Under the pieces are notes generated by a model. That model had not been told where the DNA came from. It saw only the letters and a list, made by a program, of their open reading frames with translations, and searched no databases. From Marinobacterium_D sp050908845 (lineage in GTDB: Bacteria > Pseudomonadota > Gammaproteobacteria > Pseudomonadales > Balneatricaceae), in the NCBI RefSeq assembly GCF_050908845.1, contig NZ_CP194171.1, positions 1,674,001 through 1,738,000 on the forward strand: 64,000 bases of DNA, written 5' to 3'. Shown one piece after another: positions 29,281 to 38,897 of the stretch. The position numbers and the translations under genes were made by a program. Position 1 is the first letter of the stretch; the number at the start of each line of letters is the position of its first letter.

Positions 29281-30132
29281 TTATCCCAAGGAAAGCGACC
29301 TTTTGGCCCGGCGCACATTGACCAGCATCGGGCTGCCGGTGGCTGGGTCCGGCAGGATATCGCAGTGCACGCCATACAGCCTATGTACCAGATCCGGTGT
29401 CAGTATCTCGCCCGGTGCGCCCTGGGTGATGATCTCGCCATCACGCATGGCGACCAGATGGTCGGCATAGCGGCAGGCACTGAGCAGGTCGTGAACCACC
29501 ATCGCCAGGGTTTTGCCGTGATCCCGGCTGAGGTGGCGGATCAACTCGAACACCTCTATCTGATGACCCAGATCCAGCGCCGAGGTGGGTTCATCCAGCA
29601 ACAGCAGCGGGGTTGCCTGGGCCACCGCCATGGCGATCCAGGCGCGCTGGCGCTGCCCCCCCGAGAGCTCATCCAGTACCCGCTCTTCCATGCCCTCAAG
29701 GTCCGCCGCGCGGATCGCCTTGCGGACGGCGTACTGGTCCTCTTCCGACCACTGGTTCAGCCAGCCCTGGTGAGGCTGACGGCCAAAGCGCACCAGGTCC
29801 GAGACGGTCATCCCCTCCGGTGCGCTGGTCTCCTGGGGCAGCAGTGCCAGCTTACGTGCCACCTCGCGGGCCGGCTCGCGATGAATGTCCCGGCCATCCA
29901 GCAGGATACTGCCTGACCGGGGTTTGAGTACCCGCGACAGGGCGTTCAGCAGGGTGGATTTGCCGCAGCCGTTGGGGCCGACAATGGCGGTGATTTTTCC
30001 CTTTGGCAGTTGCAGCTCGAGTCCGTCGATAATCACCCGCTGTCCGTGGGCGACCGTCAGTGCCTTTGCGGCCAGCGGCGCGCACTGTTGGCTTTCGGTT
30101 TGTTCAATGCCGGGTGAAAAGAAGGCGTTCAT
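29281..30132 (-). CDS. Iron-siderophore ABC transporter ATP-binding protein (FepC-like)
   Basis: The 283-residue ATPase has Walker A GPNGCGKST near residue 53, the signature ELSGGQRQRAWIAMA, and Walker B PLLLLDEPTSALD. It follows the FepC/FhuC pattern and powers periplasm-to-cytoplasm uptake of ferric siderophore. The frame is open upstream to 30318, but the ATG at 30132 overlaps the permease stop by 4 bp (ATGA). The fold begins there, so the longer frame is rejected. It is the last gene of the uptake operon. Confidence 0.94.
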   Translation of the reverse strand: MNAFFSPGIEQTESQQCAPLAAKALTVAHGQRVIIDGLELQLPKGKITAIVGPNGCGKSTLLNALSRVLKPRSGSILLDGRDIHREPAREVARKLALLPQETSAPEGMTVSDLVRFGRQPHQGWLNQWSEEDQYAVRKAIRAADLEGMEERVLDELSGGQRQRAWIAMAVAQATPLLLLDEPTSALDLGHQIEVFELIRHLSRDHGKTLAMVVHDLLSACRYADHLVAMRDGEIITQGAPGEILTPDLVHRLYGVHCDILPDPATGSPMLVNVRRAKRSLSLG

Positions 30133-31211
30133 GGCTGGCTCCTGAAAGAGGGGTTTAACAACATCCAAAGCAGATAGGGGCTGCCGACCACGGCGGTGAC
30201 GATGCCCACCGGGATCTCCAGCGGTGAAAGCATCAGCCTGCCGACCAGATCGGCCAGCAGCATGATCAGCGCGCCGCAGAGCGTGGCGGCCAGCAACGGC
30301 ACGCCGCGATGTTTGCACAGGGTGCGGGCAAGCTCGGGGCCGATCAGCGCAACCAGCCCCACCGGGCCAGCAACCGCCACCGCTAGACCGGTCAGCAGTA
30401 CCGACAGCATCAGCCCGTTGCGGCGTACCTGTTTCAGGTTGACGCCCAGGCCAAGACTGACCGCGTCGGACACCTGCACCAGTTTCAGCGCAGAGGCCCA
30501 GCGCAGCGCCAGCAGCAGACAGGGGAGTAATGCCAGCCCCAGCAGCAGCGTGGCTTCGCTGTTGCGGGCATTAAGGCTGCCCACGGTCCAGGGGAAGGCG
30601 GCGTTGGCATCGTCAATGGCCACCCGGCTCAGCATGAACTGGGTCAGAGCACCGGCGACGGCGCCGATGGCAACGCCGGCGATGATAAAGCGGTAACCGC
30701 GTCTGCCCGAGTCGCCGGACAGGCCAAACGCCAGTGCGGTGGCGGTCGCTGCGCCCACCAGTGACATGGCCGGCGGCGTCAGCGCAAGACCGGTACCGAG
30801 CACCGAGGCCACGGCAAACGCGGTGGCGGCATTGTCGATGCCGATAATACCGGGGGTCGCGAGCCGGTTGCGGGACAGTGTCTGCATCAGACAGCCGGAG
30901 AGGGCAAAGGCCGCGCCGGTGGCCACACCTGCCAGTACGCGCTGAAGACGCAGTTGCTGCACCACCAGCTGCTGCAGCGCCGGCCCCTCACCACGTATTG
31001 CCTGCCAGACCTCGGATGGAGACAGGGGCAGCTCACCGAGGCTGAGTGACGCCGTGGCTGCAACCAGGATGAGCAGCAGCAGTACCGCGTTGACCAGCGT
31101 GGCTCGTTGCGGGATCAGCAGCGAAACGCTCCTCGTCCCCAGGCGTCCCGTCAGCAGCCAGTATCCCGGGGGCGTAAACAACGTTGAGGCTGGCGGAGAA
31201 ACTGTATTCAT
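30129..31211 (-). CDS. Iron-siderophore ABC transporter permease (FepG-like, FecCD family)
   Basis: The 360-residue protein has about nine or ten transmembrane helices and FecCD-family segments such as FALSGCLMQTLSRNRLATPGI, GPVGLVALIGPELARTLC and LPLSPSEVWQAI. It pairs with the next permease to form the membrane channel. The ATG at 31211 has AGGA upstream; a longer frame to 31277 would overlap the previous gene and lacks support. It starts 10 bp after its partner permease. Confidence 0.93.
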   Translation of the reverse strand: MNTVSPPASTLFTPPGYWLLTGRLGTRSVSLLIPQRATLVNAVLLLLILVAATASLSLGELPLSPSEVWQAIRGEGPALQQLVVQQLRLQRVLAGVATGAAFALSGCLMQTLSRNRLATPGIIGIDNAATAFAVASVLGTGLALTPPAMSLVGAATATALAFGLSGDSGRRGYRFIIAGVAIGAVAGALTQFMLSRVAIDDANAAFPWTVGSLNARNSEATLLLGLALLPCLLLALRWASALKLVQVSDAVSLGLGVNLKQVRRNGLMLSVLLTGLAVAVAGPVGLVALIGPELARTLCKHRGVPLLAATLCGALIMLLADLVGRLMLSPLEIPVGIVTAVVGSPYLLWMLLNPSFRSQP

Positions 31212-31221
31212 ATCGACTTTC

Positions 31222-32229
31222 CTAGAGCGATGGCAGGCGTTTGCCGCGTACCACGAGCAGCAGCAAGGGGGCGCCAATGAGGGCTGTCAGTACTCCAAGC
31301 GGCAGCTCCGCCGGCGCGACCAGCAGGCGGGACAGGATATCCGCCGTGACCAGAATAATCGGGCCGATCGGCAGACAGAGCCAAAGTGTGCGCCGGATAT
31401 CGGGACCGGCGATGGCGCGGGCCAGATAGGGCACCACCAGCCCGATAAAGATGATCGGGCCCGCCACGGCGGTGGCGGAGCCCACCAGCAGCGCGACTAC
31501 CAGTACGGTAAGAAAGCGGATGCGCCCGGGATGGTGTCCCAGGCCCTGTGCTGCCCGTTCCCCCAGCGACAGCGCCGCCAGTGGACGCACCAGGACTAGG
31601 CTCAGCAGCAGCGCCAGTGCCAGCGATGGCAGTAACCGATAAAGGTCCGCCAGGTCGCGGCCGGCCACACTGCCGGTGACCCAGAAACGGATCTCGTCGG
31701 CACTGCGCTGATCGAACATCAACAGCAGCGAGGTTAAGGAAAGCAGCAGCCCGGTGAGCGTTGCGCCCGCCAGTACCAGACGGACCGGATCGTTACCGAC
31801 GCCCTGAATCCGCGCCGCGGCGAGTACAATCAGGCAGCCGGCCAGGGCGCCCAGCTGGGATACATACAGTGTCAGCGTGGCGGCGCTGGCACCAAGCATC
31901 AGCGTGACGGCCACGGCGAAGGTGCTGCCGGCACTGATGCCAAGCAGGCCCGGCTCCGCCAGTGGATTGCGCGACAGTGTCTGCATCAGTGCACCGGCAC
32001 AGCCCAGCGACGCGCCCACAACCAGCGCGACCAGTGTCCGTGGGCCGCGCAGTTCCAGTACCAGAAACCGGGCTTCGTCGCTGCCGCCACCGAACAGGAC
32101 CGCCAGGGCGTCACTCACTGAGACATCGCCGGCACCGAGCAGCAGGCTGGCCAGGCAGACGATCAACAGCAGCAGCCCCGCAGCCAGAAACGGCGGGGTA
32201 AAGGGGGTAAAAGAGGCAGTACCTGTCAT
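31222..32229 (-). CDS. Iron-siderophore ABC transporter permease (FepD-like, FecCD family)
   Basis: This 335-residue membrane protein has FecCD hallmarks: LRGPRTLVALVVGASLGCAGALMQ-type helix, SRNPLAEPGLLGISAG and GPIIFIGLVVPYLAR. It is the other half of the channel with the downstream permease. Its ATG overlaps the stop of the binding-protein gene by 4 bp. Both permeases look full length. Confidence 0.93.
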   Translation of the reverse strand: MTGTASFTPFTPPFLAAGLLLLIVCLASLLLGAGDVSVSDALAVLFGGGSDEARFLVLELRGPRTLVALVVGASLGCAGALMQTLSRNPLAEPGLLGISAGSTFAVAVTLMLGASAATLTLYVSQLGALAGCLIVLAAARIQGVGNDPVRLVLAGATLTGLLLSLTSLLLMFDQRSADEIRFWVTGSVAGRDLADLYRLLPSLALALLLSLVLVRPLAALSLGERAAQGLGHHPGRIRFLTVLVVALLVGSATAVAGPIIFIGLVVPYLARAIAGPDIRRTLWLCLPIGPIILVTADILSRLLVAPAELPLGVLTALIGAPLLLLVVRGKRLPSL

Positions 32230-33182
32230 TGACCGGCCTGTTCGATAGCCTGCTCCAGCCTGTCGAGGATGGCGCCGGCGGCTAGGGGGCCGCTGGCACT
32301 GCTGAACAGCTGGCCATCAACCGGAATGACATGGTCATTCTGCACCACGTCCAGGCGCAGGAACGCCGGTGACTGGCGTGCCGCTTCCAGCGCCTGCTCA
32401 CCATCCTCATTGAGCGTGGCGAGGAACAGCCAGTCGCCATCGATCAGTGACAGTTTTTCCTGGCTCAAGGGCGAGCTATGGGGACGACCGGCCTGGATGA
32501 TGCCGGCATCCTGCATCTCGAAACCGGCGGCCGTCAGCAGGCTGCCGGCAAAGAGTTTATCCGACATCAACAGCGCGCCCTGGGGCATCCAGCGGGCCAG
32601 AGTGGCCTGGCGACCGCTGTCTGGCAGCGCCTGATCGAAGCGGGTCTTAACCTGTGCCGTACGCTGGTCGATCTGGCCGAGCACCTGCTTCATCTGCTCT
32701 TCCCGGTCCAGTGCGCGGGCGAAGAACAGGCTCTCTTTTTTCCAGGCATCCTGTTCGAACATATTGAAGTCGGGAACCAGGGTAGGGGCCACCGCGCTCA
32801 GCAGCTGATACTGCTCTTTGCTGAGCCGGGAAGAGGTCAGGATCAGGTCCGGCTGCAGTGCGATCACCGATTCCAGGTTGGTCTCCCGCGCGGTGCCGAC
32901 AATCCGTGTATCGCTCAGTTGAGACTGGATATAGCTGGCGACGCCGTCGCCGCCGCGGGTGGTGATCGCCCCGACGGGCTTGATACCGACGGCGACCGCT
33001 GCATCCAGCGCGCCTTCGTAGAGGGTGACAACCCGCTGCACGTCTGCGTCGACACTGACGCTGCCAAAGCGGGTCTCCAGGGTACGGCCGTCAGCCTGTG
33101 CGCCCTGGGCGGCGAGAAGGGTTCCCAGCGCAAGGGCTCCGGTGAGCTGTCGCAGTGAGGGGACCAGAGATTTAAACAACAT
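32226..33182 (-). CDS. Periplasmic iron-siderophore binding protein (FepB-like)
   Basis: The 318-residue protein has a signal peptide (residues 1-30, ending AQADG). It then has the class III substrate-binding layout of this family: VQRVVTLYEGALDAAVAVGIKPVG, LQPDLILTSSRLSKEQ and a long interdomain helix. It delivers ferric siderophore from the TonB receptor to the FecCD permeases. GGAG sits 6 bases upstream of the ATG. It lies 35 bp after the receptor gene in the same operon. Confidence 0.9.
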   Translation of the reverse strand: MLFKSLVPSLRQLTGALALGTLLAAQGAQADGRTLETRFGSVSVDADVQRVVTLYEGALDAAVAVGIKPVGAITTRGGDGVASYIQSQLSDTRIVGTARETNLESVIALQPDLILTSSRLSKEQYQLLSAVAPTLVPDFNMFEQDAWKKESLFFARALDREEQMKQVLGQIDQRTAQVKTRFDQALPDSGRQATLARWMPQGALLMSDKLFAGSLLTAAGFEMQDAGIIQAGRPHSSPLSQEKLSLIDGDWLFLATLNEDGEQALEAARQSPAFLRLDVVQNDHVIPVDGQLFSSASGPLAAGAILDRLEQAIEQAGQ

Positions 33183-33217
33183 GGGTTACTCCGTTTGTTT
33201 CCAGGCTCGGTTCAGGT

Positions 33218-35200
33218 TCAGAAATTGATATTCAATGCCATCCAGTAGCGGCGGCCATCAGCCACATAGCCGTACTCGTCGTACCCGATCTCCTCGTCAA
33301 ACAGGTTGTAGATACCCGCCTTGAGGCTGGCCTGTGCGTTCAGCTGGTAGCCGAGGCCGGTGTCCAGCTGTGTGCTGGAAGGGGCTACGATGGCGTCCTG
33401 CGAAGGCCCGGAGACCGGCTGGCTCTCCCGGCCCCGGTAGGTGAGGCGGGTCCAGTGGGTCAGCGTGTCGCTGGCCTGCCAGTCCAGGTTGGCCGAGAAC
33501 AGGTGCCGGGGCAGCTGGGTCAGCGGCTCGCCCTTATACTCCCCGGTTTTCTGCTCGGAGTCGGTGTAGGTATAGGTGGTGCTCAGGTCCAGGCGGTCGG
33601 TCAACGCCATATCCAGGCTGATCTCCACCCCGCGGGTTACGGCTTCATCCACGTTGACGCGGTAGGTCGGGTCGGCGCCGAACTGGTTGGCGCCATCGGT
33701 GCAGATGCTTGTCGGGCAGGTGATGCGGGTGATCTTGTCGTCGAAGCTGTTGTGGAACAGGGTGAGCGAGGCATCAACGGCGTTAAAGCCGTTGTAGTAG
33801 AGCGCGATCTCCTTGTTGAGGGAGGTTTCCGCCTCCAGGTCGGGGTTGCCGTAGACATTACCGCCGCGGCTGACCTGGCCCCAGTCCGGGGTGATTTCAC
33901 GCAGGTTCGGTGCGCGGTAGCCACCGGCGATACCGCCTTTCACTGTCCATTGCGGCGCCAGCTGATACACCGCGTATACACGCGGACTGATGTGGTCGCC
34001 GTAATTCTCGTCGTTATCCAGGCGCGCCCCGCCGGTCAGTATCAGCTTGTCGGTCAGCATCCACTCATCTTCAGTGAACAGTGCCCAGCGGCTGTTCTCG
34101 ATGCGCGTACGCTCCGATATGCGGTTGGTGGTCTGATCGTCCAGCTCCTCTTTCTCGAAGCTGGCGCCAAGGGTTAGACGATGATCGTAGCCGATGGGGG
34201 CAACCAGGCTGGTTTTCGCGTTGGTATTACTGATCTCGATCTGGCGCGACTTGTCCCTGGTGGTCTCGCGCTGAATATAGGAGTCGGTGGTGCCGAACTC
34301 CCAGCGGCCGGTATGCGCCAGGCTGAAATGCTTGTTGGTGTGTTCGGTGTAAGAGTCGGTACAGCCGCCCCGGCAACCGGTTTGTGGAGCTGATGCGCCC
34401 ATCAGGGAGGTGCGCTCCTGGTCAGTAATACCGCCTTCGATCAGGAATTCCTGGCTGTCGGTTGGCGTCAGTGACAGGCGGGCAGTGAAGTTCTGCAGCT
34501 CTTTCTCTTCGTAGCCGTTTTCGATCTGGTCCTCTTCGCGGTTGTAGATGCGACCGTAAATCTGCAGACCGGCGCGGTCTTCAACCAGGGGACCGGCCAG
34601 GTTGAAGCTGGTCTGATACTGGTTTCCGGAGTCCTGGTTCTCCTGCAGGGTGACATCCTGCTGCAGATTGCCGTGCCACTCATCCTGCACCTTCCTGGTG
34701 ATTACGTTGATCACACCCCCGATGGCGTCGGAGCCGTACAGCGTGGACATGGGGCCGCGGACCACCTCGATCCGCTGGATCGACTCCAGCGGCGGCAGCC
34801 AGTCGGTCTCGAATCCGGCACTGCCGTTGGGACGGCTTTCGCGGCCGGACACCCGTTTGCCGTCAACGAGTAGCAGGGTATAGCTTGCCGGCATCCCGCG
34901 CAGGCTGATATCCACGCCGTTATCGCCGGCGCCGCCGCCGGTGACCGTGACGCCCGGAGTGCTGCGCAGGGCATCGGTGAGGTCGGTGTAGGCGCGTGTC
35001 TCGAGTTCTTCGCTGCTGATGACGCTGATCGAGGCCGGTGCCGTGGTGATCTCCTGCTCAAAGCCGCTGGCCGTTACCACCAGATCATCCAGCTGAATGC
35101 TCTCGTCCGCGTTAGCGGTGGCCGCGGTCATCGCCAGGCCGACGGCCAGGGCCAGTCCTGAAAACGGCATGGCATCCCTGGTGTTCTGAGGTACGGGCAT
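33218..35200 (-). CDS. TonB-dependent outer-membrane receptor for a (catecholate-type) ferric siderophore
   Basis: The 660-residue receptor has a signal peptide (ending ATANA) and a TonB box DDLVVTAS. A plug domain follows (ALRSTPGVTVTGG, SLRGMPASYTLLLVDGKRV, RIEVVRGPMSTLYGSDAIGGVINVIT), then a 22-strand barrel ending in aromatic MALNINF. A CRGGC pair in an external loop and the overall layout are FepA/CirA-like. The start ATG at 35200 has AGGAG six bases upstream; GTG at 35203 is less likely. Two overlapping Fur boxes lie just upstream, so iron repression is expected. No tonB or exbBD genes are in the window. Confidence 0.93.
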   Translation of the reverse strand: MPVPQNTRDAMPFSGLALAVGLAMTAATANADESIQLDDLVVTASGFEQEITTAPASISVISSEELETRAYTDLTDALRSTPGVTVTGGGAGDNGVDISLRGMPASYTLLLVDGKRVSGRESRPNGSAGFETDWLPPLESIQRIEVVRGPMSTLYGSDAIGGVINVITRKVQDEWHGNLQQDVTLQENQDSGNQYQTSFNLAGPLVEDRAGLQIYGRIYNREEDQIENGYEEKELQNFTARLSLTPTDSQEFLIEGGITDQERTSLMGASAPQTGCRGGCTDSYTEHTNKHFSLAHTGRWEFGTTDSYIQRETTRDKSRQIEISNTNAKTSLVAPIGYDHRLTLGASFEKEELDDQTTNRISERTRIENSRWALFTEDEWMLTDKLILTGGARLDNDENYGDHISPRVYAVYQLAPQWTVKGGIAGGYRAPNLREITPDWGQVSRGGNVYGNPDLEAETSLNKEIALYYNGFNAVDASLTLFHNSFDDKITRITCPTSICTDGANQFGADPTYRVNVDEAVTRGVEISLDMALTDRLDLSTTYTYTDSEQKTGEYKGEPLTQLPRHLFSANLDWQASDTLTHWTRLTYRGRESQPVSGPSQDAIVAPSSTQLDTGLGYQLNAQASLKAGIYNLFDEEIGYDEYGYVADGRRYWMALNINF

Positions 35201-35241
35201 CACTCACTCCTGATTGTTCGCGGATAAACTTCAACTCATTC

Positions 35242-35266
35242 GATAGTGGTAATGATAATGTTTCGT
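35242..35266. promoter_or_regulatory. Two overlapping Fur boxes
   Basis: The 19-mers at 35242-35260 and 35248-35266 match the Fur consensus at 14 and 13 of 19 positions and are offset by 6 bp, a common arrangement. They lie 42-66 bp upstream of the receptor ATG. They are also about 70 bp from the start of the divergent LysR gene, so both could be iron-controlled. Confidence 0.7.
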
Positions 35267-35335
35267 ATTTGCATAAAGCAGGTGCTAAAGTAAGACGCTC
35301 TGTTGCAAAAAGTGGAACGCCCGGAGGTGTGAAGA

Positions 35336-36226
35336 GTGTTTGGTCTACAGGAGCTGGAGGCTTTTGCCGCGGTGATGAAGGGCCGCAGTTTGACCGACAG
35401 TGCCCGCGCACTGGATCTGCCGAAGTCGACCCTGAGCCGACGCATACGCCAGCTGGAAACGTCACTGGGACAGCGATTGTTACGCCGGGAGTCGAACAGA
35501 TTGATCCCCACCGAGGCGGGGCACCTGTTCTATGGCTACTGCGATGAGATCCTGAAGCAGGCGGCGCAGAGCCGGTTGGCGCTGGATGAACTGCGTGAGG
35601 ATGTCAGCGGATTCCTTGATGTCTACTGCCACGACATGCTGCTGCGCGGCTGGTTGGGCCCGCTGGCACTGGATTTCATGGAGCGTTACCCGGCGCTGGA
35701 GATGAACCTGAGCACCCAGGTGACGGTACCGGGCCCGGAGTTGGTGGACGGGGTCTGTGTCTGGGTGGGGAGTGAACCGGAAACCGCGATGCGGTGTGAG
35801 AAGCTTGGTAACCTGAGCCAGGGTGTTTACGGTCATCCCGATTATCTGCATCGATTGGGTCGGCCTGAGCATCCCCGTGATGTGGGGGTCCATTGCTGGG
35901 TCAATCTGAGCCGCGATAATCGGGGAGCGGATCTCTGGCATCCGCGGGAAGGGCGGTATCGAACCGCTGCGCCGAGCCGCTGTTTTGCGGTGGATCGCTC
36001 GTTTATTCAGGTGGATGCCATCGTCAACGGCGGTGGCATAGGCCTGCTGCCTCACTGGATGGTGGCGTTACGCCAGCAGCATCATCCGGGGACGCTGGTG
36101 CCCTGTTTTCCCGACTGGCAGGGGCCTGATCTTGGTGTCTATCTGCTCTATCCCCATGGCCAGCTGCCGCGCCGGACCCAGGTGTTTATTGCCGCGCTGC
36201 GGGAGCTGGTTCCCGACGCCTGGTGA
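35336..36226 (+). CDS. LysR-family transcriptional regulator
   Basis: The 296-residue protein has an N-terminal winged helix (FAAVMKGRSLTDSARALDLPKSTLSRRIRQLE, residues 9-40) and a LysR substrate-binding domain. The start is GTG at 35336 with GGAGG eight bases upstream. It is divergent from the siderophore receptor and shares its Fur-boxed promoter region, so it probably controls that operon in response to a siderophore or other co-inducer. The target is inferred from position. Confidence 0.88.
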   Translation: MFGLQELEAFAAVMKGRSLTDSARALDLPKSTLSRRIRQLETSLGQRLLRRESNRLIPTEAGHLFYGYCDEILKQAAQSRLALDELREDVSGFLDVYCHDMLLRGWLGPLALDFMERYPALEMNLSTQVTVPGPELVDGVCVWVGSEPETAMRCEKLGNLSQGVYGHPDYLHRLGRPEHPRDVGVHCWVNLSRDNRGADLWHPREGRYRTAAPSRCFAVDRSFIQVDAIVNGGGIGLLPHWMVALRQQHHPGTLVPCFPDWQGPDLGVYLLYPHGQLPRRTQVFIAALRELVPDAW

Positions 36227-36362
36227 GGGTGAGGGGAGTCACCAAATGCCTGTTTTTGCGGGATTTTCAAGTTTCTGATATGAAAGTTTTTGGGGTGGTT
36301 TTAAAGGCGGCGGTAGCGATTCTGAGCTATACAGAAAGTAAAACTCGGGAGGGTTTGCTGCC

Positions 36363-38129
36363 ATGCATAACTACCGGTATCCACGCGAAGAAGTGCTCTT
36401 TCTGCTTAATGATGTGATCGGTCTGCCCCGGCCGGCGGAGGGTTCGGAGGGTGAGGAGCTCGATAGCGATACAGTAGCGGCAGTCATCGAAGAGGCCGCC
36501 CGATTCGGCGAAAATCTGATCGCGCCCAGCAACGTCACGGGGGATCGGCAGCCGCCGCAACTGGGCGAAACCGGTGTCACCGAAACGGCGGGATTCGCCG
36601 ATATCTATCACCAGTTCTGTGAGGCCGGCTGGCCCGCGCTGGGGGAAAATCCAGCGTACGGCGGTCAGGGACTGCCCAACCTTATCTCCACCGCCACCAG
36701 CGAGATCTGGCAATCCGGCAATCTGGCCTGGGCGCTCTGCCCGTTGCTGACCTTCGGTGCCATCGATGCCCTGGAGCATCACGGCAGCGATACACTCAAG
36801 TCGATCTGGCTGGAGAAACTGATCAGCGGCGAATGGACAGGGACGATGAACCTGACCGAGCCCGATGCCGGCAGCGATCTGGCGGCACTGAAAACCCGTG
36901 CGGAGCCGGAGGGCGATCACTATCTGATTCAGGGCCAGAAGATCTTTATCACCTGGGGTGATCACCAGATGGCGTCGAATATCTGCCACCTGGTGCTGGC
37001 CCGTCTGCCGGATGCACCGGCCGGCGTAAAAGGGATCTCCCTGTTTCTGGTGCCCAAATACCTGCTCGATGACCAGGGAGTGCCGGCCCAGCGTAACGAC
37101 CTCAGGCCGCTGGCGATAGAGCACAAGATGGGCATCCATGGCAGTCCCACCTGTGTCATGAGTTACGGCGATAACGGCGGTGCGGTCGGCTACCTGGTGG
37201 GTGAGCCTCATCAGGGACTGACCTGCATGTTCACCATGATGAACAGCGCGCGCCAGTCGGTGGGCGTGCAGGGGCTGGCGGTGGCCGAGCGTGCCTACCA
37301 GGCTGCCCGCGACTATGCCCGCGAGAGGGTACAGGGCACGCTGAAAGACGGCAGTCGCGTCACCATTATCAACCACCCGGATGTGCGCCGTATGCTGGTA
37401 CAGATGCGCGCCTCCTGCGAGGCGATGCGCGCCTTTGCCTACGAGGCGGCCGCTGAGGTGGATCGTGCCCGGGCGGTAGAGGGCGAGGAGCAGGCCCGGC
37501 GCGAAGCGCGGGTCGCACTTTACACCCCGCTGGTTAAAGGCTGGCTGACGGAGCTGGCACAGGAGGTCTGCTCACTGGCGATGCAGGTGCACGGCGGCAT
37601 GGGTTACATCGAAGAAACCGGCGTGGCCCAGCTCTACCGGGATGCCCGCATTCTGCCGATCTATGAGGGCACCACCGGTATCCAGGCGCTGGATCTGATC
37701 GGACGCAAAATTGCGGCTGACCGGGGCGCTGCGCTGGAAGATCTGTTCGAAGAGATCAGCGGCAGCCTCAAGGCCTGTCCGGACGCACCGGCGCCACTGC
37801 GCGAGGGACTGGAAAAGGCGCTGAACCAGGCACGACGTTGTGTCGGTCACCTGATGCAGGCTGCGGGGCAGGACCCGGCTGCGCCGGCAGCCGGCAGCGT
37901 CAACCTGATGCTGTTGCTTGGCTACCTTTGTGGTGGCTGGATGCTGCTGCGCAGTGCCCAGCGTGCCGCGGAACGGGAAAAACAGAGCGACAATTCAGCC
38001 TTCTGGCAGACCCGCCAGAAGGTCGCTGCCGCCTACGCCGAACAGCTGCTGGTACGTTGCGGCTACCTGGCACAGGCCGCCAGTGCCGGCTCGGCCAATT
38101 TGATGGAGATCGATGAGGATCAGTTCTGA
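36363..38129 (+). CDS. Acyl-CoA dehydrogenase, DmdC-like (long C-terminal domain)
   Basis: The 588-residue flavoenzyme has the N-terminal helical domain, the beta-domain motif MNLTEPDAGSDLAALKTRAE and YLIQGQKIFITWGDH, and the C-terminal domain with QVHGGMGYIEETGVAQLYRDARI and YEGTTGIQALDLIGRK. The extra C-terminal 150 residues are typical of the DmdC (3-methylmercaptopropionyl-CoA dehydrogenase) and FadE-like long family. It oxidises an acyl-CoA to the 2-enoyl-CoA using FAD. GGAGG lies about 10 bases upstream of the ATG. DmdA, DmdB and DmdD genes are not in the window, so the substrate is open. Confidence 0.9.
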   Translation: MHNYRYPREEVLFLLNDVIGLPRPAEGSEGEELDSDTVAAVIEEAARFGENLIAPSNVTGDRQPPQLGETGVTETAGFADIYHQFCEAGWPALGENPAYGGQGLPNLISTATSEIWQSGNLAWALCPLLTFGAIDALEHHGSDTLKSIWLEKLISGEWTGTMNLTEPDAGSDLAALKTRAEPEGDHYLIQGQKIFITWGDHQMASNICHLVLARLPDAPAGVKGISLFLVPKYLLDDQGVPAQRNDLRPLAIEHKMGIHGSPTCVMSYGDNGGAVGYLVGEPHQGLTCMFTMMNSARQSVGVQGLAVAERAYQAARDYARERVQGTLKDGSRVTIINHPDVRRMLVQMRASCEAMRAFAYEAAAEVDRARAVEGEEQARREARVALYTPLVKGWLTELAQEVCSLAMQVHGGMGYIEETGVAQLYRDARILPIYEGTTGIQALDLIGRKIAADRGAALEDLFEEISGSLKACPDAPAPLREGLEKALNQARRCVGHLMQAAGQDPAAPAAGSVNLMLLLGYLCGGWMLLRSAQRAAEREKQSDNSAFWQTRQKVAAAYAEQLLVRCGYLAQAASAGSANLMEIDEDQF

Positions 38130-38148
38130 GTGAGCGCCGGGCACGGGG

Positions 38149-38895
38149 CTACTGATCGGCAGCCTCGGCGTCCTGGCGTTTGATCACCTTGTGCTGATCT
38201 TCACTGCGACCGAGTTTCCAGTAGCTGGAGATATAGAGGTTTTCCCGCGCCGGTTGCCAGCTGTCCTTGAAGTGCTTGCGCAGCGCTCTCATGCTGGTGA
38301 ATTCGCAGGCGGTCCAGATCGAGGGCTGTCCCTCCGGCAGTTCGAGATTGGCAATGTACTCCAGCAGGAGCTGACCTTCAGGGTCCGGTTCCGGGATGAC
38401 CACCCAGTGCAGCTTGATCTGTTCAGGGTGCTTCAGGGCCTGGATATCATCTTCATGCAAAATGGAGATGACCGCATGGCCGCAGGCGTTTTCGGGCAGC
38501 TGTTCCAGGTTGACGCTGATCGCGGGCAGGGCGGTCATATCCCCGGCCAGCAGATGCCAGTCGGCGTCCGGGTTGATCATTTTTTTCGGGCCGGGGCCGC
38601 CGACCAGAATCCGATCGCCTGGTTGGGTTTCCACGGCCCAGCGCGATGCCGGACCGCTGGTGCCGTGCAGGTTGAAATCCACATCGATCTCACCAGCGCG
38701 CTGCTGACGTACGGTATAGGTGCGCACCATCGGTTTTTCGCCATCATCGCGTGGGAAAAACAGCTTGATATAGGCACTTTCCTGGTTGTCCGGAAACTGG
38801 CTCATGCCGCTGCCACCGAGGGTGATGCGCTGCATATGCGGGGTGAGCTGGACAGACCGGATAACTTCAAGTTCGCGGGGGGCGGGTTTGCTCAT
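38149..38895 (-). CDS. Siderophore-interacting protein (ferric-siderophore reductase, ViuB/YqjH-like)
   Basis: The 248-residue cytoplasmic flavoprotein has the N-terminal FAD-binding barrel (LTPHMQRITLGG, VRTYTVRQQRAGEIDVDFNLHG, GPASRWA) and the C-terminal NADPH-binding half (LAGDMTALPAI, IWTACEFTSMRALRKHF, YISSYWKLG). It releases iron from an imported siderophore by reduction. It is co-transcribed with the MarR gene (2 bp gap), so it is regulated apart from the uptake operon 3 kb away. Confidence 0.92.
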   Translation of the reverse strand: MSKPAPRELEVIRSVQLTPHMQRITLGGSGMSQFPDNQESAYIKLFFPRDDGEKPMVRTYTVRQQRAGEIDVDFNLHGTSGPASRWAVETQPGDRILVGGPGPKKMINPDADWHLLAGDMTALPAISVNLEQLPENACGHAVISILHEDDIQALKHPEQIKLHWVVIPEPDPEGQLLLEYIANLELPEGQPSIWTACEFTSMRALRKHFKDSWQPARENLYISSYWKLGRSEDQHKVIKRQDAEAADQ

Positions 38896-38897
38896 GG

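Noticed and set aside
30133..30318. N-terminal extension of the ABC ATPase
   Set aside because: The extra residues are arginine-rich shadow of the permease gene; the ATGA overlap at 30129-30132 marks the real start.
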